Source: Mycobacterium sp. (GTDB lineage Bacteria; Actinomycetota; Actinomycetes; Mycobacteriales; Mycobacteriaceae). From it: a DNA stretch of 32,486 nt. The position numbers and the translations under genes are program-made. The number at the start of each line of letters is the position of its first letter. Position 1 is the first letter of the stretch. The notes under the pieces were generated by a model, which was given only the letters and a program-made list of their open reading frames with translations, did no database searches and had not been told where the DNA came from. Shown here one piece after another: positions 22,761 through 32,486 of the stretch. The DNA lies in assembly GCA_018883075.1 (NCBI GenBank), contig VEQU01000018.1:1-32486 (forward strand), read 5' to 3'.

Positions 22761-23341
22761 TCGGATTCGCCACCGCGCTGAGCCTCATCGTCGCGATCGG
22801 CGCACAGAACGCCTTCGTGTTGCGCCAGGGAATCCGCAACGAGCACGTACTGGCGGTCGTGGCGGTATGCGTCGCGGCGGACGCGACACTGATCGTCGCC
22901 GGGATCGCCGGCGTGGGAGAGCTGGTGACGGCACACCCGCAACTGACCACGCTGATCCGCTACGGCGGTGCCGTCTTCCTGATCGGCTACGGACTTCTGG
23001 CCGCGCGCCGGGCCCTGCACCCCTCCACCATGACCCCCGCCGAGGAGGGACCGGCCCGTCTGGCCCCGGTACTACTCACCTGCCTGGCGCTGACCTTCCT
23101 CAACCCGCACGTCTACCTCGACACCGTGGTGCTGCTCGGCACGCTGGCCAATGAGCAGGGCGACGGGCGCTGGCTGTTCGGGGTGGGCGCGGTGACGGCG
23201 AGTCTCGTCTGGTTCTTTGGTCTCGGATTCGGCGCGCGAAGACTCGCCGGGTTGTTCGCCAGACCCGGCACCTGGCGGGTACTCGACGTCGTCATCGCCG
23301 CCGTCATGATCACCCTGGGTGTCTCCCTCGTGCTGGCCTGA
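22745..23341 (+). CDS. lysE: LysE/ArgO-family amino acid exporter
   Basis: 198 residues with six hydrophobic helices. The N-terminus [26 protein letters not shown] matches the LysE family strongly, as does [17 protein letters not shown]. Such proteins export basic amino acids (lysine, arginine) or related compounds and resemble M. tuberculosis Rv1986. The usual LysR-type regulator LysG is not adjacent. GTG 22745 overlaps the MOSC gene by 16 bases, suggesting co-translation. The next gene is 61 bases on. The substrate is inferred from family only. Confidence 0.86.
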   Translation: MPVALIGFATALSLIVAIGAQNAFVLRQGIRNEHVLAVVAVCVAADATLIVAGIAGVGELVTAHPQLTTLIRYGGAVFLIGYGLLAARRALHPSTMTPAEEGPARLAPVLLTCLALTFLNPHVYLDTVVLLGTLANEQGDGRWLFGVGAVTASLVWFFGLGFGARRLAGLFARPGTWRVLDVVIAAVMITLGVSLVLA

Positions 23342-23402
23342 CGGTGGGGAGTTCGGTGAATCAGGGCTGGCGGCGCGGTGACCGCATGCTTGGATTGATG
23401 CC

Positions 23403-24095
23403 GTGACGACCGGCCTGGATACCCGCGACAAACCCACACCGGGTTTCGCCAGCGCCGGCAGCATCTACTACCCGATCCTCGTCGCGGTCTTCACCGCACT
23501 GGTGATCATCTCCAATGTCGCCGCCACCAAGGGCGTCGCGTTCGGCCCGATCATCACCGACGGCGGATTCATCGTGTTCCCGCTCACCTACGTGATCGGC
23601 GACGTCCTGGCCGAGGTGTACGGATTCCGGCCGGCACGGCGGGCGATTTTTCTCGGCTTCGCCATGAACGCCCTTGCGGCATGCGCGTTCTGGGTCACCG
23701 TCTATCTGCCCGCCGCGGATTTCTATCCCAACCAGGAACACTTCGCCAACGTCGTCGGCGCCTACACCCAATTGATCGTCGCCGGTCTGGCGGGCTTCAT
23801 CGTCGGCCAGACCATCAACGCGTGGACCGTGGTCAAGATCAAGGCCCGCACCAAGGAGAAGCACCTGTGGGCCCGGCTGGTCGGATCCACCTTCGCCGGC
23901 CAACTGGGCGACACCCTGGTGTTCTGCGCTATCGCGGCGCCTGCGATCGGGATCAGCAGTATCGGCGATTTCGCCACCTACGCCGCGCTGGGCTGGCTCT
24001 ACAAGACGGCCGTGGAGGTGGTACTGCTGCCGGTGACTTACCGGGTGATCGCCTACATCAAACACCGCGAACCCACCTACACAGCGTTGGTGTGA
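23403..24095 (+). CDS. yhhQ: YhhQ-type queuosine-precursor transporter family
   Basis: 230 residues, six or seven hydrophobic helices, DUF165/Vut_1 family. Typical segments: [52 protein letters not shown], and [20 protein letters not shown]. coli YhhQ imports preQ0/preQ1 for tRNA queuosine. Many actinobacteria lack the full queuosine pathway, so the substrate in this organism is uncertain; salvage of a related deazapurine is possible. GTG 23403 is the chosen start. The stop TGA at 24093-24095 overlaps GTG 24092, a possible pxpB start. No preQ1 riboswitch pattern was seen in the 61 bases upstream. Confidence 0.82.
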   Translation: MTTGLDTRDKPTPGFASAGSIYYPILVAVFTALVIISNVAATKGVAFGPIITDGGFIVFPLTYVIGDVLAEVYGFRPARRAIFLGFAMNALAACAFWVTVYLPAADFYPNQEHFANVVGAYTQLIVAGLAGFIVGQTINAWTVVKIKARTKEKHLWARLVGSTFAGQLGDTLVFCAIAAPAIGISSIGDFATYAALGWLYKTAVEVVLLPVTYRVIAYIKHREPTYTALV

Positions 24096-24103
24096 TCGCA
24101 CCG

Positions 24104-24732
24104 ATGCGGCCGGCCATCCGCGACTACGGCGACCGCGCGCTCCTGCTGGAGTGCTCGGGCATCGACGAGGTGCTGGACGTGACCGCGCGCCTGCGCGACG
24201 ACACCCCGCCCGGTGTCGTCGACATCATCCCGGCCGCACGCACCGTGCTGGTGACCGTGCGTGATCCCAAGACCACCGCAGCCCTGCGCTCCGCGCTGTC
24301 CGGTATCGACATCACCGCCGCGGGCGGGCGCCGGCCGGAGCAACCCGCGGTGATCGACGTGGTGATCGACGTCGTCTACGACGGCGAAGACATCTCGTGC
24401 GTGGCCGGGCATCTGGGCATCGGCGTGGATGAGGTCATCGAGGCGCACACCGGCACGCCGTGGCGCGTCGGATTCAGCGGCTTCGCACCGGGTTTCGCCT
24501 ATCTCATCGGCGGCGATCCTCGGCTGCGCGTTCCCCGCCACACCGAACCGCGCATCCGGGTGCCGGCCGGATCGGTGGCACTGGCCGGGGAGTTCAGCGG
24601 TGTCTACCCGCGAGAATCGCCCGGCGGCTGGCAGTTGATCGGCCACACCGACGCGGTGCTGTGGGACGTCGACCGGCCGCAACCCGCGCTGCTGACGCCC
24701 GGCATGTGGGTGCGCTTCCGGGTGAGTGCGGC

Positions 24733-24736
<4 letters not shown>
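24104..24736 (+). CDS. pxpB: 5-oxoprolinase subunit PxpB (KipI-like)
   Basis: 210 residues from ATG 24104, matching the recalled length of M. tuberculosis Rv0264c. GTG 24092, overlapping the preceding stop as GTGA, would add four residues. PxpB with PxpC and PxpA forms the ATP-dependent 5-oxoprolinase that opens pyroglutamate to glutamate; older annotation is allophanate hydrolase subunit 1 or KipI. Landmarks: [15 protein letters not shown], the long core [23 protein letters not shown] (GF-P-GF-YL), and the ending [21 protein letters not shown]. The stop overlaps the pxpC start by 4 bases (GTGA). No pxpA (LamB/YcsF) is in the window. Confidence 0.88.
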
Positions 24737-26141
<1,405 letters not shown>

Positions 26142-26224
26142 TCCCCCCGCACGGCGCCCTGGATGTGGCTAGATTGGTGTGATCCCCGACACGTCGGCTC
26201 GCCGGGATTCGTCAAGGAGGTCCG

Positions 26225-26521
26225 ATGTCCAAAGCCGCCGAACTGGCCGAACTCCACCAGCTCATCGGCAATCTGCGCCGGTGCGTGACGTCATTGCAGC
26301 ACCGGTACGCAGACGCTCCCGCCATGCGCCGCGCCGTCATCGACACCCAGAGAATCATTGATGACCTGGAACTTCTCGAAATGGACGCCGGCGAACTCGA
26401 ACTGTCGACACACGTCGTGACGACGTCCGGGGAGAAGGTGCAGGTGCCCGACACCCCGTACGACAGGGAGATGTGGCGAGACGTCGATGACGAGGGCGTG
26501 GGGGGGCACTTCAGACGCTGA
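26225..26521 (+). CDS. Rv0250c-like small conserved protein
   Basis: 98 residues, with a strong ribosome site AAGGAGG at 26214-26220, 4 bases before ATG 26225. The first 75 residues form helices (ELAELHQLIGNLRRCVTSLQHRYADAPAMRRAVIDTQRIIDDLELLEMDAGELE), followed by a short VVTTSGEKVQVPDTPYDREMWRDVDDEG segment. It precedes sdhC, sdhA and sdhB by 72 bases, the same order as Rv0250c-Rv0247c in M. tuberculosis. Conservation next to the succinate dehydrogenase genes makes a role in that complex's assembly or regulation plausible. No catalytic motif is seen. Confidence 0.75.
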   Translation: MSKAAELAELHQLIGNLRRCVTSLQHRYADAPAMRRAVIDTQRIIDDLELLEMDAGELELSTHVVTTSGEKVQVPDTPYDREMWRDVDDEGVGGHFRR

Positions 26522-26593
26522 CCCGCTTGGCGTTGTGCCCTGTGACCTGGGTACCCTTCGGTCAGTTGACTCGCGAAGGGGACCAAACGGCAC

Positions 26594-27421
26594 ATGAGCG
26601 CACCCACCGCTGACCGGCGAACCACCGGCGTCTTCTCCCCGGGCAGGGCGCAGATCCCGCAGCGGACTCTGCGCACCGACAACTGGCTCAAGTCACCGAT
26701 CCTGAGCAACCTGGGCTTCGCCGCGTTCATCATCTACGCGACCGTGCGCGCGTTCCAGCGCGACCACTTCTTCGTACCCGAGTACCACTATCTGACTCCG
26801 TTCTATTCGCCGTGCCTGTCGGTCAAGTGCGGCGAGGCCAGCGAGTTCTGGCCGCAGATCCTGCCCGCGTCGGGCCTGCTGTCGCTGCTGCCCTACGCGC
26901 TGCTGTCGCTGCCATTCCTGCTGCTGTTCCGCCTGACCTGCTACTACTACCGCGGCGCCTACTACCGCTCGGTCTGGCAGGCGCCGACGGCCTGCGCGGT
27001 CGCCGAACCGCACGCCACCTACACCGGGGAGACCCGCTTCCCGCTGATCATGCAGAACCTGCATCGGTACTTCTTCTACGCGGCCGCGATCATCTCCGTG
27101 ATCAACACCTGGGACGCGATTCAGGCCATGCATTCGCCATCCGGGTTCGGATTCGGCCTGGGCAACGTGATCCTCTGGGTCAACGTCATCCTGCTGTGGA
27201 CCTACACCATCTCCTGCCACTCCTGCCGGCACGTGATGGGCGGGCGGCTCAAGCACTTCTCCAAGCATCCGGTCCGGTACTGGATGTGGACTCACATCAG
27301 CAAGCTGAACGTGCACCACAAGCTGTTCGCCTGGATCACCCTGGGCAGCCTGATGCTCACCGACTTCTACATCATGCTGGTGGCGAGTGGAACGATCTCC
27401 GACCTGAGATTCATTGGCTGA
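26594..27421 (+). CDS. sdhC: Succinate dehydrogenase Sdh1 membrane subunit
   Basis: 275 residues, about five transmembrane segments: ILSNLGFAAFIIYATVRAF, LLSLLPYALLSLPFLLLF, HRYFFYAAAIISVINTW, LGNVILWVNVILLWTYTI and HHKLFAWITLGSLMLTDFYIM. It anchors SdhA-SdhB and passes electrons to menaquinone. It contains many Cys and His residues: Cys74 and Cys79 (PCLSVKCG) and Cys208-His209-x-Cys211-x-His213 (SCHSCRHV). The published M. smegmatis Sdh1 structure reports a membrane-embedded Rieske-type 2Fe-2S centre, so these residues are the candidate ligands; I have not matched them to that structure. The gene is the Rv0249c counterpart, followed after 26 bases by sdhA. Confidence 0.88.
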   Translation: MSAPTADRRTTGVFSPGRAQIPQRTLRTDNWLKSPILSNLGFAAFIIYATVRAFQRDHFFVPEYHYLTPFYSPCLSVKCGEASEFWPQILPASGLLSLLPYALLSLPFLLLFRLTCYYYRGAYYRSVWQAPTACAVAEPHATYTGETRFPLIMQNLHRYFFYAAAIISVINTWDAIQAMHSPSGFGFGLGNVILWVNVILLWTYTISCHSCRHVMGGRLKHFSKHPVRYWMWTHISKLNVHHKLFAWITLGSLMLTDFYIMLVASGTISDLRFIG

Positions 27422-27447
27422 CAACCGCAGACAAGTGAGGACTGGAC

Positions 27448-29388
27448 ATGGCTCTGGACATGGCTGAGGTGGAGCGGCATTCATTCGACGTTGTCGTGAT
27501 CGGCGCCGGCGGCTCCGGGTTGCGCGCGGTCATCGAGGCGCGGCAACGCGGCCTGCGGGTCGCCGTCGTGTGCAAGTCACTGTTCGGCAAGGCACACACC
27601 GTGATGGCCGAGGGCGGCTGCGCGGCGGCGATGGGCAACGCCAACCCCAAGGACAACTGGAAGGTGCATTTCGCCGACACCATGCGCGGCGGGAAATTCC
27701 TCAACAACTGGCGGATGGCCGAACTGCACGCCCAGGAGTCCCCGGAACGGGTGTGGGAGCTGGAGACCTACGGCGCCCTGTTCGACAGGACCAAGGACGG
27801 CCGGATCAGCCAGCGCAACTTCGGCGGGCACACCTATCCGCGACTGGCGCACGTCGGTGACCGCACGGGCCTGGAGATCATCCGCACCCTGCAGCAGAAG
27901 ATCGTCTCCCTGCAGCAGGAGGACAAGGCCGAACTCGGCGACTACGAGGCGCGGATCAAGATCTTCCACGAGTGCGCGATCACCGAGCTGATCAAGGACG
28001 GCGATCGGATCGCCGGCGCGTTCGGCTACTGGCGCGAGACCGGCAAGTTCATCGTCTTCGAGGCGCCGGCGGTAGTGCTGGCCACCGGCGGCATCGGCAA
28101 GTCGTTCAAGGTGTCGTCGAACTCCTGGGAGTACACCGGAGACGGGCACGCGCTGGCGATGCGCGCAGGTTCGGCCCTGATCAACATGGAGTTCGTCCAG
28201 TTCCACCCCACCGGCATGGTCTGGCCGCCGTCGGTGAAGGGCATCCTGGTCACCGAGGGCGTGCGCGGCGACGGCGGCGTGCTGAAGAACTCCGACGGCG
28301 AGCGGTTCATGTTCAACTACATCCCGCCCGTCTTCAAAGGCCAGTACGCCGAAACCGTGGCCGAGGCCGACCAGTGGCTCGCCGAGCAGCAGGGAACCGG
28401 CGGTGACGCCCGGCGCACTCCCGACCTGCTGCCCCGCGACGAGGTGGCCCGTGCGATCAACAGCGAGGTCAAGGCCGGCCGCGGCAGCCCGCACGGCGGG
28501 GTGTTCCTGGACATCGCCTCGCGGCTGCCCGCCGACACCATCAAGAAGCGCCTGCCGTCGATGTATCACCAGTTCCTGGAACTGGCGGAGGTCGACATCA
28601 CCAAGGATCCGATGGAGGTCGGTCCCACCTGTCACTACGTGATGGGCGGTATCGAGGTCGACCCGGACACCGGCGCGGCGGCCACTGCCGGTCTGTTCGC
28701 GGCCGGTGAGTGCTCGGGCGGAATGCACGGCTCCAACCGTCTCGGCGGAAACTCCCTGTCGGATCTGCTGGTGTTCGGCCGACGCGCCGGTCTCGGCGCC
28801 GCCGACTACGTCCGGGCGCTGTCGGACCGTCCGGCGGTGTCGGAGTCGGCGATCGAGGAGGCGGCGGCGATCGCGCTGACGCCGTTCAACGGACCGCAGG
28901 GCAAGGCCAAGCCGGAGAATCCCTACACCCTGCACGCCGAACTGCAGCAGACGATGAACGATCTGGTCGGCATCATCCGCACCGGCGAGGAGATGCAGCA
29001 GGCACTGGAGCGGATCGAGGAGTTCAAGGTCCGCTTCCGCAACATCGAGTCCGACGGCCGTCGCGAGTTCAACCCGGGCTGGCACCTGGCGATGGACATG
29101 CGCAACATGCTGCTGGTCAGCGAGTGCATCGCCCGGTCCGGACTGACGCGCACCGAGAGCCGCGGCGGTCACACCCGCGACGACTTCCCCCAGATGGACA
29201 ACCACTGGCGGCGCGCACTGGTGGTGTGCCGCACCGACGGCAGCGACCCGATCATGCCGCAGGTCTCGGCGGTCCGCGAGGAGCAGCCGCCGATGCGGGA
29301 GGATCTGCTCGAACTGTTCGATATCGAGGAACTCGGCAAGTACTTCACCGACGAGGAACTCGCGGCGCACCCGGGACGGAAGGGCTGA
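27448..29388 (+). CDS. sdhA: Succinate dehydrogenase Sdh1 flavoprotein subunit
   Basis: 646 residues. FAD-binding start VVVIGAGGSGLRAVIEARQRG (GxGxxG at 19-24), the covalent FAD site at His50 in GKAHTVMAEGG, a substrate-site region around MEFVQFHPTGMVWPP and LVTEGVRGDGG, and the C-terminal helical domain with ESRGGHTRDDFP (Arg/His contacts). It oxidises succinate to fumarate, or the reverse, with electrons going to SdhB. Close to Rv0248c in length. ATG 27448 with GAGG a few bases before; a second in-frame ATG at 27460 is possible. sdhB begins after one spacer base, so the two are translated together. Confidence 0.92.
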   Translation: MALDMAEVERHSFDVVVIGAGGSGLRAVIEARQRGLRVAVVCKSLFGKAHTVMAEGGCAAAMGNANPKDNWKVHFADTMRGGKFLNNWRMAELHAQESPERVWELETYGALFDRTKDGRISQRNFGGHTYPRLAHVGDRTGLEIIRTLQQKIVSLQQEDKAELGDYEARIKIFHECAITELIKDGDRIAGAFGYWRETGKFIVFEAPAVVLATGGIGKSFKVSSNSWEYTGDGHALAMRAGSALINMEFVQFHPTGMVWPPSVKGILVTEGVRGDGGVLKNSDGERFMFNYIPPVFKGQYAETVAEADQWLAEQQGTGGDARRTPDLLPRDEVARAINSEVKAGRGSPHGGVFLDIASRLPADTIKKRLPSMYHQFLELAEVDITKDPMEVGPTCHYVMGGIEVDPDTGAAATAGLFAAGECSGGMHGSNRLGGNSLSDLLVFGRRAGLGAADYVRALSDRPAVSESAIEEAAAIALTPFNGPQGKAKPENPYTLHAELQQTMNDLVGIIRTGEEMQQALERIEEFKVRFRNIESDGRREFNPGWHLAMDMRNMLLVSECIARSGLTRTESRGGHTRDDFPQMDNHWRRALVVCRTDGSDPIMPQVSAVREEQPPMREDLLELFDIEELGKYFTDEELAAHPGRKG

Positions 29389-29389
29389 T

Positions 29390-30142
29390 ATGAGCTACCA
29401 GGCAAAGCTGCGGGTGTGGCGGGGCGACGACGACGGCGGTGACCTGCACGACTTCGAGGTCGAGGTCAACGAGGGCGAGGTCGTCCTCGACATCATCCAT
29501 CGCCTGCAGGCCGAGCAGGCGCCCGATCTGGCCGTGCGGTGGAACTGCAAGGCCGGCAAGTGCGGTTCATGTTCGGCCGAGGTCAACGGACGCCCGCGGC
29601 TGATGTGCATGACGCGGATGTCCACCTTTGACGAGTCCGAGACCGTCACCATCACCCCACTGCGCACCTTCCCGGTGATTCGTGACCTGGTGACCGACGT
29701 GTCGTTCAACTACGAAAAAGCCCGCGAGATCCCGGCCTTCGCACCGCCGAAGGAACTGCAGCCCGGCGAGTACCGGATGGCGCAGATCGACATCGAGCGC
29801 AGCCAGGAGTTCCGCAAGTGCATCGAGTGCTTCCTGTGCCAGAACGTCTGCCACGTGGTCCGCGACCACGAGGAGAACAAGAAGGAGTTCGCCGGGCCGC
29901 GTTACCTGATGCGCATCGCCGAACTCGACATGCACCCGCTGGACACCCTGGACCGCAAGGACATGGCCCAGGAGGAGCACGGTCTCGGCTACTGCAACAT
30001 CACCAAGTGCTGCACGGAGGTGTGCCCCGAGCACATCAAGATCACCGACAACGCGCTCATCCCGATGAAGGAACGCGTCGCCGACCGCAAGTACGACCCG
30101 GTGGTGTGGCTCGGCAACAAGCTCTTCCGGCGAACGAAGTGA
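29390..30142 (+). CDS. sdhB: Succinate dehydrogenase Sdh1 iron-sulfur subunit
   Basis: 250 residues. The 2Fe-2S ferredoxin domain has Cys53, Cys58, Cys61 and Cys73 (CKAGKCGSC...C). The second half has the two clustered-cysteine motifs CIECFLCQNVC (144, 147, 150, 154) and the CNITKCCTEVCP group (202-212) for the 4Fe-4S and 3Fe-4S/4Fe-4S centres. It links SdhA to the membrane subunit. The gene starts one base after sdhA ends, without its own clear promoter. Its last codons (RRTK, stop) fall in a 14-bp sequence that recurs 35 bases further on. Confidence 0.92.
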   Translation: MSYQAKLRVWRGDDDGGDLHDFEVEVNEGEVVLDIIHRLQAEQAPDLAVRWNCKAGKCGSCSAEVNGRPRLMCMTRMSTFDESETVTITPLRTFPVIRDLVTDVSFNYEKAREIPAFAPPKELQPGEYRMAQIDIERSQEFRKCIECFLCQNVCHVVRDHEENKKEFAGPRYLMRIAELDMHPLDTLDRKDMAQEEHGLGYCNITKCCTEVCPEHIKITDNALIPMKERVADRKYDPVVWLGNKLFRRTK

Positions 30143-30175
30143 GCGCAAGCAACTGGCCCAGCCGGCGAACGAAGT
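30127..30175. repeat. Direct repeat across the sdhB stop codon
   Basis: CCGGCGAACGAAGT is at 30127-30140 and again at 30162-30175. The first copy encodes the sdhB C-terminus; the second lies after the stop. In the second copy the same RRTK-stop is spelled in another frame. The 21-base interval is unremarkable. Confidence 0.7.
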
Positions 30176-30193
30176 AGACACAGCCCCGCGACA

Positions 30194-30239
30194 GTGCGGT
30201 TTTTGGCACGCCACGCCGACCTGGCGTGGAAATCCGCAC
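30194..30239. terminator. Long hairpin between converging sdhB and flavin reductase genes
   Basis: A perfect 7-bp stem CCACGCC/GGCGTGG (30211-30217 and 30223-30229) with a 5-base loop is enclosed by an outer stem GTGCGG/CCGCAC (30194-30199 and 30234-30239). The outer stem extends through TTT/AAA after one mismatch, with a 7-base bulge on one side. The symmetric shape and convergent location fit a two-way transcription stop or a small dispersed repeat. There is no strong T-run after it. Confidence 0.6.
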
Positions 30240-30250
30240 AGTCAAACGGC

Positions 30251-30813
<563 letters not shown>

Positions 30814-30833
<20 letters not shown>

Positions 30834-30857
30834 TAGGACGTTACTGGTGGGTAACTT
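30814..30857. promoter_or_regulatory. Nested inverted repeats in the fadE5 leader
   Basis: TACCG-AC-CGGTA (30818-30829) is a perfect palindrome overlapping the -10 box. GTTAC-TGGTGG-GTAAC (30840-30855) is a second one, 24-50 bp after it. The 7-bp arms AAGTTAC (30814-30820) and GTAACTT (30851-30857) also pair. The two palindromes look like binding sites for a dimeric regulator of fatty-acid genes, type unknown. Confidence 0.45.
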
Positions 30858-30904
30858 CCATGCGAGTACCCAACCGCGAAGTGGCGTTCTCATGAGGAGG
30901 AACC

Positions 30905-32486
30905 GTGGGCCACTACAAGAGCAACGTCCGTGATCAGGTGTTCAACCTCTTCGAGGTTCTCGAGGTGGACAAGGCACTCGGTAACGGCGACTTCGGCGAC
31001 CTTGACAAGGACACCGCCATCGAGATGCTCGGGGAGTTCGCCCGGCTGTGCGAGGGCCCGATCGGCGATTCCTTCGTCGAGGGCGACCGCAACCCGCCGG
31101 TCTTCGATCCCGAAAAGCACACCGTGACGCTGTCGGAGAACTTCAAGAAGTCGGTGCGCGCGTTCATCGACAACGGCTGGGACAAAGTCGCCCTGAGCGA
31201 GGAGCTCGGCGGCGTCCCGGCCCCCAAGGCGCTGCTGTGGGCGCTGCACGAGCACGTGCTCGGCGCCAACCCCGCGGTGTGGATGTACGGCGGCGGCGCC
31301 GGTTTCGCCCAGATCGTCCACCACCTCGGAACCGAGGAGCAGAAGAAGTGGGCCGTGCTGGCCGCCGAGCGCGGCTGGGGCGCCACCATGGTGCTGACCG
31401 AGCCGGACGCCGGCTCCGACGTCGGCGCCGGGCGCACCAAGGCCACCCAGCAGCCCGACGGCTCCTGGCACATCGACGGTGTGAAGCGATTCATCACCTC
31501 GGCCGATTCCGATGACCTGTTCGAGAACATCATGCATCTGGTGCTGGCCCGACCCGAGGGCGCCGGCCCGGGCACCAAGGGTCTGTCGCTGTTCATCGTG
31601 CCGAAGTACCTGTTCGACGTCGAGACCGGCGAGCCGGGCGAGCGCAACGGCGTCTTCGTCACAGGAGTCGAGCACAAGATGGGGCTCAAGGTGTCGGCCA
31701 CCTGCGAGCTGACTTTCGGCCAGCACGGCACCCCGGCCAAGGGCTGGCTCGTCGGCGAGGTGCACGAGGGCATCGCGCAGATGTTCGACGTGATCGAGCA
31801 GGCCCGGATGATGGTGGGCACCAAGGCGATTGCCACCCTGTCGACCGGTTACCTCAACGCTCTCGAGTACGCCAAGGAGCGCGTGCAGGGCGCGGACCTG
31901 ACCCAGATGACCGACAAGACCGCGCCCCGGGTCACCATCACGCACCACCCGGATGTGCGCCGCAGCCTGATGACCCAGAAGGCCTACGCTGAGGGTCTAC
32001 GTGCGCTGTACCTGTTCACCGCCACCTATCAGGACACCTCGGTGGCCAAGGCGCTGCACGACGTCGATGCCGATCTGGCGATGCGGGTCAACGACCTGAT
32101 GCTGCCGATCGTCAAGGGCGTCGGCTCGGAGCAGGCGTACGCCAAGCTCACCGAGAGCCTGCAGACCTTCGGCGGCTCGGGCTTCCTGCAGGACTACCCG
32201 GTGGAGCAGTACATCCGCGACGCCAAGATCGACTCGCTCTACGAGGGCACCACCGCCATCCAGGCGCAGGACTTCTTCTTCCGGAAGATCATCCGGGACA
32301 AGGGCCAGGCGCTGGCGCACGTGGCGGGCCAGATCGAGGAGTTCGTCAAGAACGAATCGGGCAACGGCCGGCTGAAGACCGAGCGCGCACTGCTCAACAC
32401 GGCGCTGGAGGACGTGCAGGGCATGGCCGCCACGCTGACCGGCTACCTGATGGCCGCGCAGGAGGATCCCAAGAGCATCTACAAGG
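30905..32486 (+). CDS. fadE5: Acyl-CoA dehydrogenase FadE5 (partial, runs off the window end)
   Basis: The first 527 codons of a protein that should be about 611 residues. GTG 30905 has GAGGAGG at 30895-30901. Motifs: [17 protein letters not shown] (substrate/FAD loop), a [12 protein letters not shown] segment, [16 protein letters not shown] and [40 protein letters not shown], with the catalytic Glu at residue 447 in YEGTT. FadE5 is an acyl-CoA dehydrogenase of beta-oxidation, reported to accept a broad range of chain lengths. It is the Rv0244c counterpart. The end of the gene is outside the window. Confidence 0.93.
   Translation, partial: MGHYKSNVRDQVFNLFEVLEVDKALGNGDFGDLDKDTAIEMLGEFARLCEGPIGDSFVEGDRNPPVFDPEKHTVTLSENFKKSVRAFIDNGWDKVALSEELGGVPAPKALLWALHEHVLGANPAVWMYGGGAGFAQIVHHLGTEEQKKWAVLAAERGWGATMVLTEPDAGSDVGAGRTKATQQPDGSWHIDGVKRFITSADSDDLFENIMHLVLARPEGAGPGTKGLSLFIVPKYLFDVETGEPGERNGVFVTGVEHKMGLKVSATCELTFGQHGTPAKGWLVGEVHEGIAQMFDVIEQARMMVGTKAIATLSTGYLNALEYAKERVQGADLTQMTDKTAPRVTITHHPDVRRSLMTQKAYAEGLRALYLFTATYQDTSVAKALHDVDADLAMRVNDLMLPIVKGVGSEQAYAKLTESLQTFGGSGFLQDYPVEQYIRDAKIDSLYEGTTAIQAQDFFFRKIIRDKGQALAHVAGQIEEFVKNESGNGRLKTERALLNTALEDVQGMAATLTGYLMAAQEDPKSIYK

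Noticed and set aside
23342..23402. A preQ1-type riboswitch before the YhhQ gene
   Set aside because: Only 61 bases are available and no pseudoknot-like pattern or A-rich tail could be made out.
27577..29370. 597-codon open frame antisense to sdhA
   Set aside because: A long shadow caused by GC-rich third positions; the forward strand encodes an intact SdhA with all motifs.

Overview
The window is high-GC actinobacterial DNA, almost certainly from a Mycolicibacterium/Mycobacterium-type chromosome. The evidence is GTG/TTG starts, a PE-PPE hydrolase, an ESX-substrate-like gene pair, and a gene order that from memory matches, in reverse orientation, the M. tuberculosis Rv0273c-Rv0244c interval: TetR, fadE6, fadD2, pxpB/pxpC-like pair, AAC(2'), Rv0250c, sdh1 genes, Rv0245, fadE5. 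No rRNA, tRNA, CRISPR array, insertion sequence or phage gene was seen, and no stretch longer than 300 bases lacks a gene.

Region 1 (1-7170) holds envelope and secretion genes: a truncated Tat-signal protein, a secreted PE-PPE serine hydrolase, two conserved proteins of unknown function, a SnoaL-like protein, an exported YkuD-type protein, a helical plus Pro/Ala-rich gene pair resembling ESX-associated proteins, and an MpaB-type oxygenase. Region 2 (7246-14162) starts with a TetR regulator and runs through a D-2-hydroxyacid dehydrogenase overlapping an organic-anion MFS transporter, then the fused two-domain acyl-CoA dehydrogenase FadE6. FadE6 is convergent with the acyl-CoA ligase FadD2.

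Region 3 (14249-20815) is an accessory aromatic-catabolism island absent from the M. tuberculosis order I recall: an SRPBCC protein overlapping a formylglycine sulfatase, an extradiol dioxygenase overlapping a FAH-family enzyme, a TetR regulator, and an MhpA-like FAD monooxygenase. The dioxygenase and monooxygenase promoters carry the same palindrome (core TGACGATTTCGTCA) at the same distance from a TTGAC -35 box. Two degenerate copies lie in front of the TetR gene. This is the best candidate for an undescribed regulon and pathway.

Region 4 (20829-26141) has a POT-family transporter, then a tightly packed run: MOSC protein, LysE exporter, YhhQ-type transporter, PxpB, PxpC and aminoglycoside 2'-N-acetyltransferase, mostly with overlapping ends. 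Region 5 (26225-32486) is the mycobacterial Sdh1 succinate dehydrogenase locus (Rv0250c-like gene, sdhC, sdhA, sdhB), a hairpin between converging genes, a flavin-reductase-like protein, and the first 527 codons of fadE5 behind a promoter full of inverted repeats.
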